Shown here: in pieces, positions 29,454 through 38,771 of the stretch
Numbering within the stretch: the stretch's first letter is position 1
Layout: the number at the start of each line of letters is the position of its first letter
Assembly (NCBI RefSeq): GCF_004135675.1
Contig: NZ_QHLX01000006.1
Span: forward strand, 186,001-250,000
Direction of reading: 5' to 3'
From: Marinitoga lauensis
GTDB lineage: Bacteria; Thermotogota; Thermotogae; Petrotogales; Petrotogaceae
DNA length: 64,000 nt
Position numbers and translations under genes: made by a program
Notes under the pieces: model-generated
Told to the model about the DNA's origin: nothing
The model's input: only the letters and a program-made list of their open reading frames with translations
Databases searched by the model: none

Positions 29454-30242
29454 CTATAATACATTTTTTCTTAATTTATCTAAGAAATATCCTAATTCTT
29501 CTTTATCTTTCGTTTTTATAATATGTTTTAAATACTCTAAATTAGAAGTTATACGACCAATTTCATTTACTGTTAAAGAATTAAACAAAATTTCAGAAAC
29601 TAATTCTGTATCTTCCATTAATACTCCTTTTGCTATTGATAAATGTTTTGCAAATGTCGTTCCAGGAACCACGGTTTTATCAACACAACCTGCAAAAACC
29701 AATGAAGATATAAAAGGGACACTCAAAGAATAAGCCATCATCCTATCATGTTCGTCAAAATCAAGAAAATAATATTTTAAGTTATATGGTAAAAAGAATG
29801 ATTTAAAAAATTCTAAGTACTCAGATTCAGAACCTGATATAAAAACTATATTTTCTCCTTTCAAATTTCCCATATTAGCAAATGTTGGACCAAACATTGG
29901 ATGAAATGATATATATTTTAAATCATTTGTTTGGTAAAAACTTTTTACCTCTCCTTTTATAGAAGCTATATCTCCAAATACAATATTTTTATTAACTTTT
30001 ATATTTTCCAATACATTCTCAAATGCTTTAATTGTATTTGATAACGAAACACAATTTAAAACAAGATCCGGATTAAATTCATTTATTTTATTAAAGTCAT
30101 CTGTTAAATAATAATTGCTTATATTATTCTTATTAACTTTAATATCATAAACCATAATATTAATATTTGGAGTTTTCGATAATTCTTTTGCTAACCAACT
30201 TCCCATTCTTCCATGTCCTAAAATAAGAATATTTTTCGTCAT
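29454..30242 (-). CDS. tyrA: Prephenate dehydrogenase
   Basis: 262 aa. Oxidative decarboxylation of prephenate to 4-hydroxyphenylpyruvate, committing to tyrosine. The NAD motif GHGRMGSWLA is at residue 9; the catalytic-region motif SFHPMFGPTF is near residue 118 with the conserved His; helices follow (DRMMAYSLSVPFISS). There is no ACT or chorismate mutase domain. Start ATG behind GGAGTGATAAT, 14 bases after aroA. Absence of a feedback domain fits control at the transcript leader upstream of aroF. Confidence 0.87.
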   Translation of the reverse strand: MTKNILILGHGRMGSWLAKELSKTPNINIMVYDIKVNKNNISNYYLTDDFNKINEFNPDLVLNCVSLSNTIKAFENVLENIKVNKNIVFGDIASIKGEVKSFYQTNDLKYISFHPMFGPTFANMGNLKGENIVFISGSESEYLEFFKSFFLPYNLKYYFLDFDEHDRMMAYSLSVPFISSLVFAGCVDKTVVPGTTFAKHLSIAKGVLMEDTELVSEILFNSLTVNEIGRITSNLEYLKHIIKTKDKEELGYFLDKLRKNVL

Positions 30243-30256
30243 ATTATCACTCCAAT

Positions 30257-31545
30257 CTACTCAATTATTTTTTTCAATGTTTCAAAAAAATTTGGAAAAG
30301 ATTTCTTTACACATGATGGATTTTTATTATTACACCCTCCTCACTTACAAGCCCTGCAACTGCAAGAGTCATAGCTATTCTATGATCATTCTCAGGATCA
30401 ACTATACCACCTTTTATTTTTCCACTTTTTATATACAATGTTCCGTTGTTTTTTGGTTCATACCAGATTTTTATTCCTATATTTGTAAATGCTTCTATTA
30501 AACTTTTTATTCTATTACTTTCTTTATACTTCAACCTATTTACATTATTTATTTCACTTATTCCATCACATTGTGTTGCCAATGTTGTCAGAGTTGGAAC
30601 AATATCAGGAGAATTATTTGCATCAAATTTAAATGGTTTATAAGTATTATTTATTTTAGAAACGTATAATATATCATTTTTGTATTCCACACTTGCTCCA
30701 ACTTCTTTTAATATATCTACTATTACAGAATCTGCCTGAAAAGATTCGAAATTTAGTCCTTTCACTCCTATATTTCCTGCAATTGCACCCGCAACAAGAA
30801 TATATGTTGCACCCGACCAGTCATTTTCAACGGTATATTCAGAAAATGAATAATTTTGACCACCTATAACTTCAAATTTAGTTAAATCATCTGAAAATTT
30901 AATCCTTATATTACACTCTTTCATCACATCAAGTGTTGCCATAACATAAGGAACGCTGGTTTTATTAATAACTCTCAAAATACTTTTACCTTCAATAATT
31001 GGCAATGACATTAACAAACCAGAAAAAAACTGTGTGGTTAATGAAAGATCGATTATTTCATTATTATGAGATAATCTTCCTTTTACCAGTGCAGGTAATT
31101 TATTATCTTTCAAAGAAATGTTTAAGCCAAAATCCTCTAAAAAATAAACTGCGTTAAAAGGTCTTTTTAATAGAGAGCCTTTGCCTGTAACAGTAAAATA
31201 CTTATCATTACCAATCAATCCAAGTATTGGGATTAACATTCTTGCACATAAACCTGATTCTCCACAATTAAAAGAAGATTTATTTATTTCATTCTTTAAA
31301 CCACAGGTCCCTTTTACTGTTAAATCCATACTGGTATCAGATTTTCTTTCAATTTTTATTTTTGCTCCTAATTTTTTTATAACCTCAATGGTAGCTAATG
31401 AGTCTTCGCAATTTGAAACATTATATAATTTAGCCTCTTTGCAATTAAGCAATGCTGCAAATAATGCTCTTATTGAGTAACTTTTAGATGATGGAATAGT
31501 ACATACATCATTTACAACTGATTTAGATATTTTTATATAATCCAT
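30257..31545 (-). CDS. aroA: 3-phosphoshikimate 1-carboxyvinyltransferase (EPSP synthase; one frameshift)
   Basis: About 429 aa. Joins phosphoenolpyruvate to shikimate-3-phosphate. Motifs: PSSKSYSIRALFAALL (substrate-binding Lys/Ser/Arg) near residue 18, NCGESGLCARMLIPI near residue 92, and the C-terminal KESNRIKSLIEAF and DPENDHRIAMTLAVAG. One A is missing near 30321-30325; restoring it replaces a premature stop with NPSCVKKSFPNFFETL. The NCGESGLCAR segment differs from the LGNAGTAxR of standard enzymes, so glyphosate behaviour cannot be predicted. Middle gene of the aromatic operon. Confidence 0.88.
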
Positions 31546-31564
31546 ACATACAACTCCTTTAACT

Positions 31565-32380
31565 TTAATCTTCTATAGCTTTTCTTATTGCAAAAACTTT
31601 TTTTACAACTTCTTTAAATTGTTCAGGAGTTAATGCTTGTTCTTTATCAGATAAAGCCTCTTCAGGATTAATATGAACCTCAACAATTAATCCATCAGAA
31701 CTTACTGCAGCAGCTGCCTGTGCAAGAGGAGGTACTAATGAGCTTTTACCCGCTGCATGTGATGGATCAACAATAACCGGAAGATGAGTGAGTTCTTTCA
31801 GAGACGGAACTGCAGATATATCTAATGTGTTTCTGGTATAATTTTCAAATGTTCTAATTCCTCTTTCACATAGCACAACATTTTCATTACCTTCTGCTAA
31901 AATATATTCTGCACTATGCAAAAAATCCATTAATGTTGAATTCATTCCTCGTTTTAATAATACAGGTTTATTGGTCTTTCCTACTTCACGAAGCAAAGAA
32001 AAATTCTGCATATTTCTTGCACCTATTTGCAACATATCTACAAATTCAGCTACCCAATGAACATCTCTGGGATCCAGCACTTCTGTTACAACAGGTAATT
32101 CTGTTATTTCAGAGGCTTTTCTTAATATTTTTAATCCTTTTAAGCCAAGTCCCTGAAATGAATATGGCGATGTTCGGGGTTTAAAAACACCACCTCTTAA
32201 CATATGAGCTCCCGCCTCTTTTACAGCGATTGCAGTCTTAACTGTTTGTTCTTCTGACTCCACAGAGCAAGGTCCTGCAATAAATACAAAATCTTTTCCA
32301 AATACAACATTTGAAGACACAGTAATTAAAGTCTTTTCTCTATAATTCTTTGAAACAAGTCGCAAATCATTAATTGCCAT
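31565..32380 (-). CDS. aroF: 3-deoxy-7-phosphoheptulonate synthase, type I-beta without regulatory domain
   Basis: 271 aa. Condenses PEP and erythrose-4-phosphate, first step of the shikimate pathway. Motifs: FIAGPCSVESEEQ, GVFKPRTSPYSFQGLG, LQIGARNMQNFSLL, PVLLKRGM, VDPSHAAGK. The chain starts about 35 residues before the barrel, so it lacks the N-terminal ferredoxin-like regulatory domain found in Thermotoga maritima DAHP synthase and is probably not inhibited allosterically by Phe/Tyr. ATG at 32378-32380 behind GAGGAGG; a longer in-frame reading to 32473 runs through the attenuator hairpin and is not real. Regulation is likely by the upstream attenuator. Confidence 0.92.
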   Translation of the reverse strand: MAINDLRLVSKNYREKTLITVSSNVVFGKDFVFIAGPCSVESEEQTVKTAIAVKEAGAHMLRGGVFKPRTSPYSFQGLGLKGLKILRKASEITELPVVTEVLDPRDVHWVAEFVDMLQIGARNMQNFSLLREVGKTNKPVLLKRGMNSTLMDFLHSAEYILAEGNENVVLCERGIRTFENYTRNTLDISAVPSLKELTHLPVIVDPSHAAGKSSLVPPLAQAAAAVSSDGLIVEVHINPEEALSDKEQALTPEQFKEVVKKVFAIRKAIED

Positions 32381-32412
32381 ATTTTTTCCTCCTCGAAAAA
32401 ATAAATTTAAAA

Positions 32413-32449
32413 AAGGCCGTAAGTGCGTTAATTTAGCACTTACGGCCTT
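32413..32449 (-). terminator. Attenuator terminator in the aroF leader
   Basis: Perfect 14-bp stem AAGGCCGTAAGTGC/GCACTTACGGCCTT with a 9-base loop, followed on the minus strand by TTTTTTAAATTTAT. It lies between the leader peptide and aroF, 33 bases before the aroF start. Its 5' arm (32436-32447) can alternatively pair with the leader-coding segment 32485-32496. Confidence 0.9.
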
Positions 32450-32462
32450 GAATTTTAAGTGG

Positions 32463-32555
32463 TTAAACATCAAAAACCACAGGAGACCATAAGCGCCCTC
32501 CTGTATAATAATAATATAATTTATTTTTCATTGTATTAAATTTGTTCTTTTTCAT
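32463..32555 (-). CDS. Aromatic operon leader peptide with four consecutive tyrosines
   Basis: 30-residue peptide starting with ATG at 32553-32555 behind AGAGGTGATC. It begins MKKNKFNTMKNKL, then four TAT codons (Tyr, 32505-32516), then TGGRLWSPVVFDV and a stop at 32463-32465. The four Tyr codons lie just upstream of an RNA hairpin (ACAGGAG 32498-32504 with CTCCTGT 32479-32485). This hairpin competes with an antiterminator pairing 32485-32496 to 32436-32447 (12 pairs, three G-U). Ribosome stalling at the Tyr codons would block the first hairpin and prevent the terminator at 32413-32449, the classical amino-acid attenuation logic. Confidence 0.85.
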   Translation of the reverse strand: MKKNKFNTMKNKLYYYYTGGRLWSPVVFDV

Positions 32556-32579
32556 CCTGATCACCTCTTTGTTTTTTGT

Positions 32580-32608
32580 ATTATATCAAAAACAACTATT
32601 AATGTCAA
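32580..32608 (-). promoter_or_regulatory. Promoter of the aromatic amino acid operon
   Basis: On the minus strand TTGACA (32603-32608), 17-base spacer, TATAAT (32580-32585), 25 bases before the leader-peptide start codon. Confidence 0.85.
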
Positions 32609-32768
32609 GAAAAAATAATAATTCTATAATTCATTGTTAAAATATATATTCTCTATTATATAATCTTCAATATTCCTTTTTTCATTATACAATATTTTTT
32701 CATCAGTTTTTCCTTTAATTTGTTATAATAGTTATAATATATATTTATATATTTTTTTGGAGGAGATT

Positions 32769-33665
32769 ATGAAAAAATATTTATTTTTATTATGATAAAT
32801 GTTTCTATGCTTTCTTTCTCTTATAAAATCTTCATTACACCTTCTTATGAAATATACAATTTTATTAAAGAAAAAACATTATCTTCAGATGATATAAAGT
32901 TTGTTTCATTAAGCATTGATGATACTTTTTTAAAGTTATTGGATAACAATAAAACTACCGGTTTGTTGAATATGAGATGATGAATTTTGAAAGTAAAAAT
33001 ATACTTCCTGATAAAAATATAGATGGCTACTTACATGAAAAATTTATTATTTTGATGATAAGGAAGTTTTATTTGGCACAGGAAATTTCACAAAGGGAAG
33101 CATTTTTGAAGATCTAAATATTTTTATTTATACTGAAGATAGAGAAGTTGTTAATTTATTTTTAAAAGAATTCAGTAATTTCGAAAATGGGAATTTTGGT
33201 AAAAATAAAAGAATAATAGATAAAAAGATAAAATCAAAAGATATCGGTAAAATACATTTTGTTACTGGACCTTCTAAAAATATCTATAAAAAAATAGATG
33301 AATTTATAAATTCTACGAAAAAATATCTTTATGTATTTTCTTTTTCCTTTACCGATGGAAGAATATTATATGATTTAGAAAAATTATCTTCTAAAAATAT
33401 AGAAATAAAAGTTATTGCAGATTCCTGGAATGAAAAATATTTTTCTAATATAAGATTCCTAAAAGGTATCGAGTTTAAAATAATAAACAATTACAGAAAC
33501 ATGCATTTAAAGCTATTGATAAATGAAAAAGGAATATTATTGGGAAGCTATAATTTAACTTATAGAGCAAGAGAAAAAAATGATGAATATTTGATAGCTA
33601 TATATAATGAGAATATAAGAAATCTTTTTGTAAAGATAGCAAAAAACTTTTTTATTATAAAATAA
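32769..33665 (+). CDS. Secreted phospholipase D-like (HKD) protein (three frameshifts)
   Basis: About 299 aa with an N-terminal signal-like hydrophobic stretch. Two HKD half-sites are visible: LHEKFIIFDDKEVLFGTGNF near residue 95 and MHLKLLINEKGILLGSYNL near residue 250, each HxK plus a downstream G-x-G/S-x-N. This is the arrangement of phosphodiesterases of the PLD superfamily, which includes nucleases and phospholipid enzymes. Frame breaks are near 32796, 32975 and 33055; the last one lies inside the first HKD motif. ATG behind GGAGGAG. Substrate unknown; not evidently in an operon with its neighbours. Confidence 0.65.
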
Positions 33666-33726
33666 ATAATAAAATTTAATTTTTATAGTATAATACGATG
33701 TTATTATCTTTTATATGGGGAATTCT

Positions 33727-34750
33727 ATGAAAAAAATTTATTTCTTTTCTTTAATAATAGTAATTCTAGCACTTTCAATATTTTTATATATAAAAAGTAA
33801 AACTTTAAATATTGGAATAATAGCTAATTTTTCCGGCGATGAAACCTTTACTATGAAAGACATAATTAGTACAGTTAATCTTTTTTAGAGAAAAATAAAC
33901 ATTCAAATATAAAAATTTATTATGAAGATGCAAAAGGTATTGCTGAAAATTCGTTAAAAGCATATAATAATTTAAAAAACAAAGGAATAAAAATAATAAT
34001 ATTTGCTACAGATTCCACTTCTTTTGAGCAAATCTATCCATTATTAAAAAAAGATAAAATTTTAGGAATAGGGCATCTATTACTTCGGATTCATATACTT
34101 CTTCAGATGATTATTTCATCAGAACAAGCCTTACAAATAAAAATGAGCAAAAACAAATTGCAGAATATTTAAATTCTAAAACCTCAAATATTTTTGTTGT
34201 AAAAGGTTTCGAAAATCCAGTATATGTGAATAATTCTTTTGAGAATTTTAGCAAGTTTTATTCTGGAACTATAAATCTTATTCCTTTAAATGATATTACA
34301 CAATCTATTGAAAAAATAAAATTCTATTATAACAATGAAGATTATGCCTATATTATGGTAAATTCTCTGAATAAAACAGCGATAATAATAAACTTATTAA
34401 AAAAAATTAATCCATATATACATATCATTATTTTCCCATGGATAAATGATGAATATTTGATAAATCTTGTCGACAATAAAAAAAACATAATTTTACCAGG
34501 TTATTTTTCTAAAAATTCTGAATTTGAAAAAACATTTTTGACTAAATATGATAAAAGGCCAAATATTTATGCATATACTATATATCAAGCACTGGAAATT
34601 TTAGATTATTCCTATAAAAAAGTCGAAAACATCCCAGAGAAAATGATAACTTATATTTTAAATAATGAGTTCAATTCAAAATTCGGAACCATTAGATTTG
34701 ATAAAAACGGAGAAATAAATAGAAAACTCACATTTAGGGTGATAGAATAA
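33727..34750 (+). CDS. Periplasmic binding protein-like protein, Leu/Ile/Val type (two frameshifts)
   Basis: About 341 aa. A membrane anchor or signal at residues 3-22 (YFFSLIIVILALSIFLYI) is followed by a fold resembling type 1 periplasmic receptors: IGIIANFSGDE at the start, EDAKGIAENSLKAYNNL and IIIFATDSTSFEQIYPLL, later AYTIYQALEILDYSYKK and FNSKFGTIRFDKNGE, which closely follow the LivJ pattern. Breaks near 33885 (T-run) and 34070 (G). Its stop overlaps the start of the adjacent SBP-PAS-GGDEF gene (TAATG), so it may present a ligand to that receptor rather than to an ABC transporter; no permease genes are nearby. Confidence 0.6.
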
Positions 34751-36564
34751 TGAAAAAAACATTATTAATATTATTAATTCTTGTTGTTTCTACATTTTAT
34801 TTCGGTATAACTTTAAAAGTAGGCGTTTATGAAAATCCTCCTTTATCTTACGCAGAAGGAGGAAAAATAAAAGGTATATTACCTGATATTTTTAATTATA
34901 TCACCAAAAAAGAAAACATAAATGTTAAATATATTTATTTACCTTTTTCTGAAACTTTAGATTCGTTAGAAAATGACTTAGTTGATATTGTTTTAGGTGC
35001 TGGATACACAGAAGAAAGAAATAAAATATTTTATTATAATAAAATTCCATTCTATATAAATTACGGAAAAATTTATACGCAAAAAAATGAAAAAATAAAT
35101 GCTTTTTTTGATTTAAAAAATAAAAAAATCGGTGTATTGAAAAAAGATATTTTTTATATTGGGGATAAAGGTATTAAAAAAATAAATGATGAATTCGATC
35201 TTAATATAAAATTCAAAGAATATGATACTTATGAAGAGATTTTTGAAGCCTTATCAAAAAAAGAAATCGAAGCAGGTGTTGTAAATAGATTTGCAGGAAA
35301 ATTATTATATAAAAAATATAACGTTTCAGAAACGCCTATTTCTTTTTATTTAATAAATGTATATCTTACATATCACAATCCTGAACTTAAAGATTTAATA
35401 TCCAAAATTGATCGTGAGCTAAAAAATTTAAAGGATACTCCTGATTCAATATATTATCAAGTAATTAATAAATATACACATCGCTCAGAAATACCTACAT
35501 GGGTTACTTTACTATTAATTGTCTCTATAATAGCTTTTATCTTATTACTTTTCATTATATGGCTAATGGAAAAATTGATAAAAAAGAGAACTTTTGAATT
35601 AAGAAATCAGGTTGAATTGTCAAAAAAACAAAAGGAAGAAATTGAAAGATTATTTAATTCGCTAAACGAATATACTAAAGAATTAAATGTTACAAAAGAA
35701 AAATTGGCAAATTCTGAAAAATTATTAAAGTCTATAATCGAAAATAGTATGGATGGAATTTTATATGTGGATAAAGAGTTAAATGTAATATTTGCAAATT
35801 CTATTTTCAAATATTGGACTAAAAGGGATTTTGGTAGAGATTTAAAAGAAGGGGATAACTTAAAAGATATATTTAAGGGCGAAGATAGATTTTTTGATGA
35901 GTTTAATCTTGCTCTAAAAAATGAGAAAAACTTTATTATAGAAAAACCTATAAAAAGATTGGATGGCTCAATATATTGGGTAAGTAACAATTATTATCCT
36001 ATTTATAATGATAAATCTGAAATTATTGGTGCTGCTTTAATTAGCAGAGACATAACAGAATTAAAAGAAAATGAAGAAAAACTCAGACATTTTGCTTATT
36101 ATGATTCTTTAACAAAGATTTTTAATAGAAGAGCTGGTTTTTACTTTATGGAAGAATTGATCCTGCTTTCTAAAAGAGAAAAGACTCCTGTTACTATTGG
36201 ATTTATCGATGTTGATAATTTAAAAACTATAAATGACAAATATGGTCATGCTGCAGGAGATAAAGCTCTTCAAATTATAGCAAATGTTATAAAAAAGCAT
36301 ATAAGAAAATCTGATATTGTAGCGAGATATGGTGGTGATGAATTTTTTGTTTTTCTTTATAATTGTAAATTAGAAGATGCAAAACGCATTGAGAAAAATA
36401 TAATTGATGAGCTCACTAAAATCAGCAAAAAAGAAAATATTAATTATAGTGTAAGCTTTGGATTTGTTGAATATAACCACGAAGAAACACTTGATTCTAT
36501 TATTTCAAAAGCTGATGAAGTTATGTATGAAAACAAGAAAAAGAAGAGAATATCATTTAAATGA
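34750..36564 (+). CDS. Sensor diguanylate cyclase: SBP_bac_3 - TM - PAS - GGDEF
   Basis: 604 aa, intact. Signal peptide at residues 1-19; periplasmic solute-binding family 3 domain about 20-245 (LKVGVYENPPLSYAEGGKIK); one membrane helix about 255-275; short coiled coil; PAS about 325-440 (SMDGILYVDKELNVIFANS); GGDEF about 450-600. The active site is GGDEF with a conserved preceding RYGGDEFF, and an RxxD inhibitory site (RKSD) lies five residues before it, so product inhibition is expected. Its sensor domain is clearly related to that of the HD-GYP protein at 52748. Makes c-di-GMP in response to an unknown small ligand. Confidence 0.9.
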   Translation: MKKTLLILLILVVSTFYFGITLKVGVYENPPLSYAEGGKIKGILPDIFNYITKKENINVKYIYLPFSETLDSLENDLVDIVLGAGYTEERNKIFYYNKIPFYINYGKIYTQKNEKINAFFDLKNKKIGVLKKDIFYIGDKGIKKINDEFDLNIKFKEYDTYEEIFEALSKKEIEAGVVNRFAGKLLYKKYNVSETPISFYLINVYLTYHNPELKDLISKIDRELKNLKDTPDSIYYQVINKYTHRSEIPTWVTLLLIVSIIAFILLLFIIWLMEKLIKKRTFELRNQVELSKKQKEEIERLFNSLNEYTKELNVTKEKLANSEKLLKSIIENSMDGILYVDKELNVIFANSIFKYWTKRDFGRDLKEGDNLKDIFKGEDRFFDEFNLALKNEKNFIIEKPIKRLDGSIYWVSNNYYPIYNDKSEIIGAALISRDITELKENEEKLRHFAYYDSLTKIFNRRAGFYFMEELILLSKREKTPVTIGFIDVDNLKTINDKYGHAAGDKALQIIANVIKKHIRKSDIVARYGGDEFFVFLYNCKLEDAKRIEKNIIDELTKISKKENINYSVSFGFVEYNHEETLDSIISKADEVMYENKKKKRISFK

Positions 36565-36599
36565 AATCGATATACATGCATAAAATAAAAATCATTCAA

Positions 36600-36633
36600 T
36601 TATTAACCCCTTCATTAGAGAAGGGGTTAATAA
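36600..36633. terminator. Bidirectional terminator
   Basis: 14-bp perfect stem TTATTAACCCCTTC/GAAGGGGTTAATAA with a 6-base loop, between the convergent GGDEF and Rpn-like genes. Confidence 0.85.
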
Positions 36634-36642
36634 TTTCATAAT

Positions 36643-37614
36643 TTAGTTTGAGGAAATGTTTTTTAAAATATCGATAGTTTCTTCTAACGTAATATCAAAT
36701 ATATTATTTGTTATTTCTTCTATTTTTTCAGGCGCTAGATAATCAAGATTATTAATATATTTTGCAACATCTTTACCAAATTTTTTTAATAAAAGGTTTC
36801 TGGCAGTAAATCTCATTCCTTCTATTTTACCTTCATCATATGTTTCTTTTAATTTCTCACTAACCGCTTTTACTGCTCTTTCAAACATGTTATTCACCTC
36901 CTCTATTTCTTCTATTTCCAGGTCAAGATATTCTATTTTATTTTTTTGCGATAGTACTTTTAAAAAGGCTTTTGCATATTCTCCAAATTTTGTTTTTTCA
37001 TGTTCTGATAAATTATTTAATGCTTTTGATATTTCATTAAACGCTTCACTGATTTCATTTTTGTTCGTTCTATCTATACTCAGTAATAATCCCAATGCAT
37101 TTTTTAACCCTATTAGTTGTTTTCTATCTATTTGTGATAAGTCAACTACTTCATATTTAAATCTCGGTATATACTGATCAAATAATTGCCAGTTTTCTAC
37201 TTTTTCCATATACCATACTTCTGCTGTCCATCTCCTGCTACCGTTGTATAATACCACTGGTATTATTGGAGGTAATTTAAATCTTTTGGTCTTTGATTCT
37301 TTTTTATCATTTATATAATTCCTCCATATTCTAACCATGTATTCCAGTATTCTAAATTGCATTAAATAATCCACTGTTGATTGATGCTCTAATAATAGAT
37401 ATACATATACTTCATTACCATCATAATTTATTTTATATAATAGATCAGACTCCTTATCTCCATATTTTAAATCGGTAAATTTAGTTTTTTCTATAGTTAT
37501 TTTATCCGACGTTATATTATACTTATTTAAAATGGGTAGAAACATATTAATGAATTCAACTATCATTTCTTTATCCTGAAATAATTCTTTAAACAATTGG
37601 TCGTATATTCCCAT
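36643..37614 (-). CDS. Rpn/PD-(D/E)XK nuclease family putative transposase
   Basis: 323 aa of the Rpn (recombination-promoting nuclease, 'transposase_31') family. The N-terminus has DQLFKELFQDKEMIVEFINMFLP; the nuclease core shows Asp in KESDLLYKI (about residue 60) and Glu-x-Gln in LLLEHQSTVDYLMQFRILEY (about residue 78), the D...ExQ pattern of the fold. A charged C-terminal region with coiled-coil character follows. ATG at 37612-37614 preferred behind AGAAGGTG. Such genes are often multicopy and mobile, but no inverted repeats are seen around it. Its open frame is intact. Confidence 0.78.
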   Translation of the reverse strand: MGIYDQLFKELFQDKEMIVEFINMFLPILNKYNITSDKITIEKTKFTDLKYGDKESDLLYKINYDGNEVYVYLLLEHQSTVDYLMQFRILEYMVRIWRNYINDKKESKTKRFKLPPIIPVVLYNGSRRWTAEVWYMEKVENWQLFDQYIPRFKYEVVDLSQIDRKQLIGLKNALGLLLSIDRTNKNEISEAFNEISKALNNLSEHEKTKFGEYAKAFLKVLSQKNKIEYLDLEIEEIEEVNNMFERAVKAVSEKLKETYDEGKIEGMRFTARNLLLKKFGKDVAKYINNLDYLAPEKIEEITNNIFDITLEETIDILKNISSN

Positions 37615-37681
37615 TTCTTTCACCTTCTGAATTTGTTATCAATATTATTATAACATAAAATTTAATCTTATGGACACATTA

Positions 37682-38750
37682 TTATATTTCTCCACCACAA
37701 GCAGTCTGCACAGGAAGGTTCATTCCCCAACAATCCTGAGCAGTGGTTTCCACAAACTGACAGCCATCTTTTAAATCACAATCAGTACAGGATGGAAATA
37801 ATGCATTCTTTACCTTATATCTAAACCACGTATAATTCTTTGAACTCCATATTTTAGATAACGATTTATTTAAAACATTTCCAAATGAATATGCTTTTAT
37901 CTCTTTTTTCTGACCATATACATATTCAACCCCATCATGCAAAAACCTATAGCATGGAACAACTTCACCATCCCATCTAATAACTGTAGCGTTTTTCTCA
38001 ATAAAATTACAATGTCTTTCTGTTTTTAATTTAAAATTTGGAATAACTGCACTAACCTTTGCAGTTACCGCATTTGAAATTAACTTCCTTAATTCAAGAT
38101 CTTTTTCTTTACTATCTTCAGTGTATAATTCAAGTCCTAAGAAATGCTCGGACACAGGTAATAAATTAGAAATTACAACCTTTCTAATTCCATATGAAAG
38201 AAGTGATTTAACAATATTACCAAAATCTTTATAGTTTTTTTCAGTTAATACTGTTTCTATCGATAATGCTGGTTTTCCTGTGTTTCTTTGATCCTTGTAT
38301 TTTGCTATCTTTTCCAATAATTTTTCAACATATTTGAAACTTGGATGTCCTACATCCCCGTTTCAACAGAGACAACTAATTCATCAACCTTCAAATCAAT
38401 TAATTGCATAATCAAAAGATCTGTAAGCATATAGCCATTAGAAGTAATGGTGAGCATATATCCTTCATTTTTTACCCTTCTAATCATATCAAGAAAATGA
38501 GGATTCATTGTGCATTCTCCAATACCCCAAAAATCACATGTTCCATTTCAGGAAAATTCCTTAAATCCTCAATAATCTTATCAAACGTTTTTTTTGTCAT
38601 AAATCCTTCTGGATCCGTAAAAGTATTTTTAAAGCACATTGGACAATCAAGATTACATCTCGAAGATAATTCAATATAAATCTTTTTCATGTCTAATTTT
38701 GGTTTTAATATTAAATTCCCAGCATCCATATGAAAAATATATTCTTTCAT
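37682..38750 (-). CDS. Radical SAM/SPASM maturase of tungsten oxidoreductases (two frameshifts)
   Basis: About 356 aa. Radical SAM motif CNLDCPMC (CX3CX2C) near residue 32. After restoring one G at 38525-38528 the second motif reads FGGIGECTMNP (GGxGE), and after another G at 38356-38359 VSVETGDVGHPSF. The C-terminal half carries SPASM-type cysteines (CYRF, CTDCDLKDGC, DCWGM). Proteins of this type are encoded next to tungsten aldehyde ferredoxin oxidoreductases and are thought to modify the enzyme or its cofactor. Here it heads a block of W-cofactor genes, with the AOR 12 kb away. ATG at 38748-38750 behind GGTGG. Confidence 0.82.
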
Positions 38751-38771
38751 TTTATCCACCAACCCTAAATA

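Noticed and set aside
32381..32473. N-terminal extension of aroF
   Set aside because: This stretch is the terminator hairpin and the end of the leader. The ATG at 32378 has GAGGAGG in front.
32456..32620. T-box riboswitch before aroF
   Set aside because: The conserved T-box sequence (AGGGTGGNACCGCG) is absent. A translated Tyr-rich leader with antiterminator pairing explains the region better.
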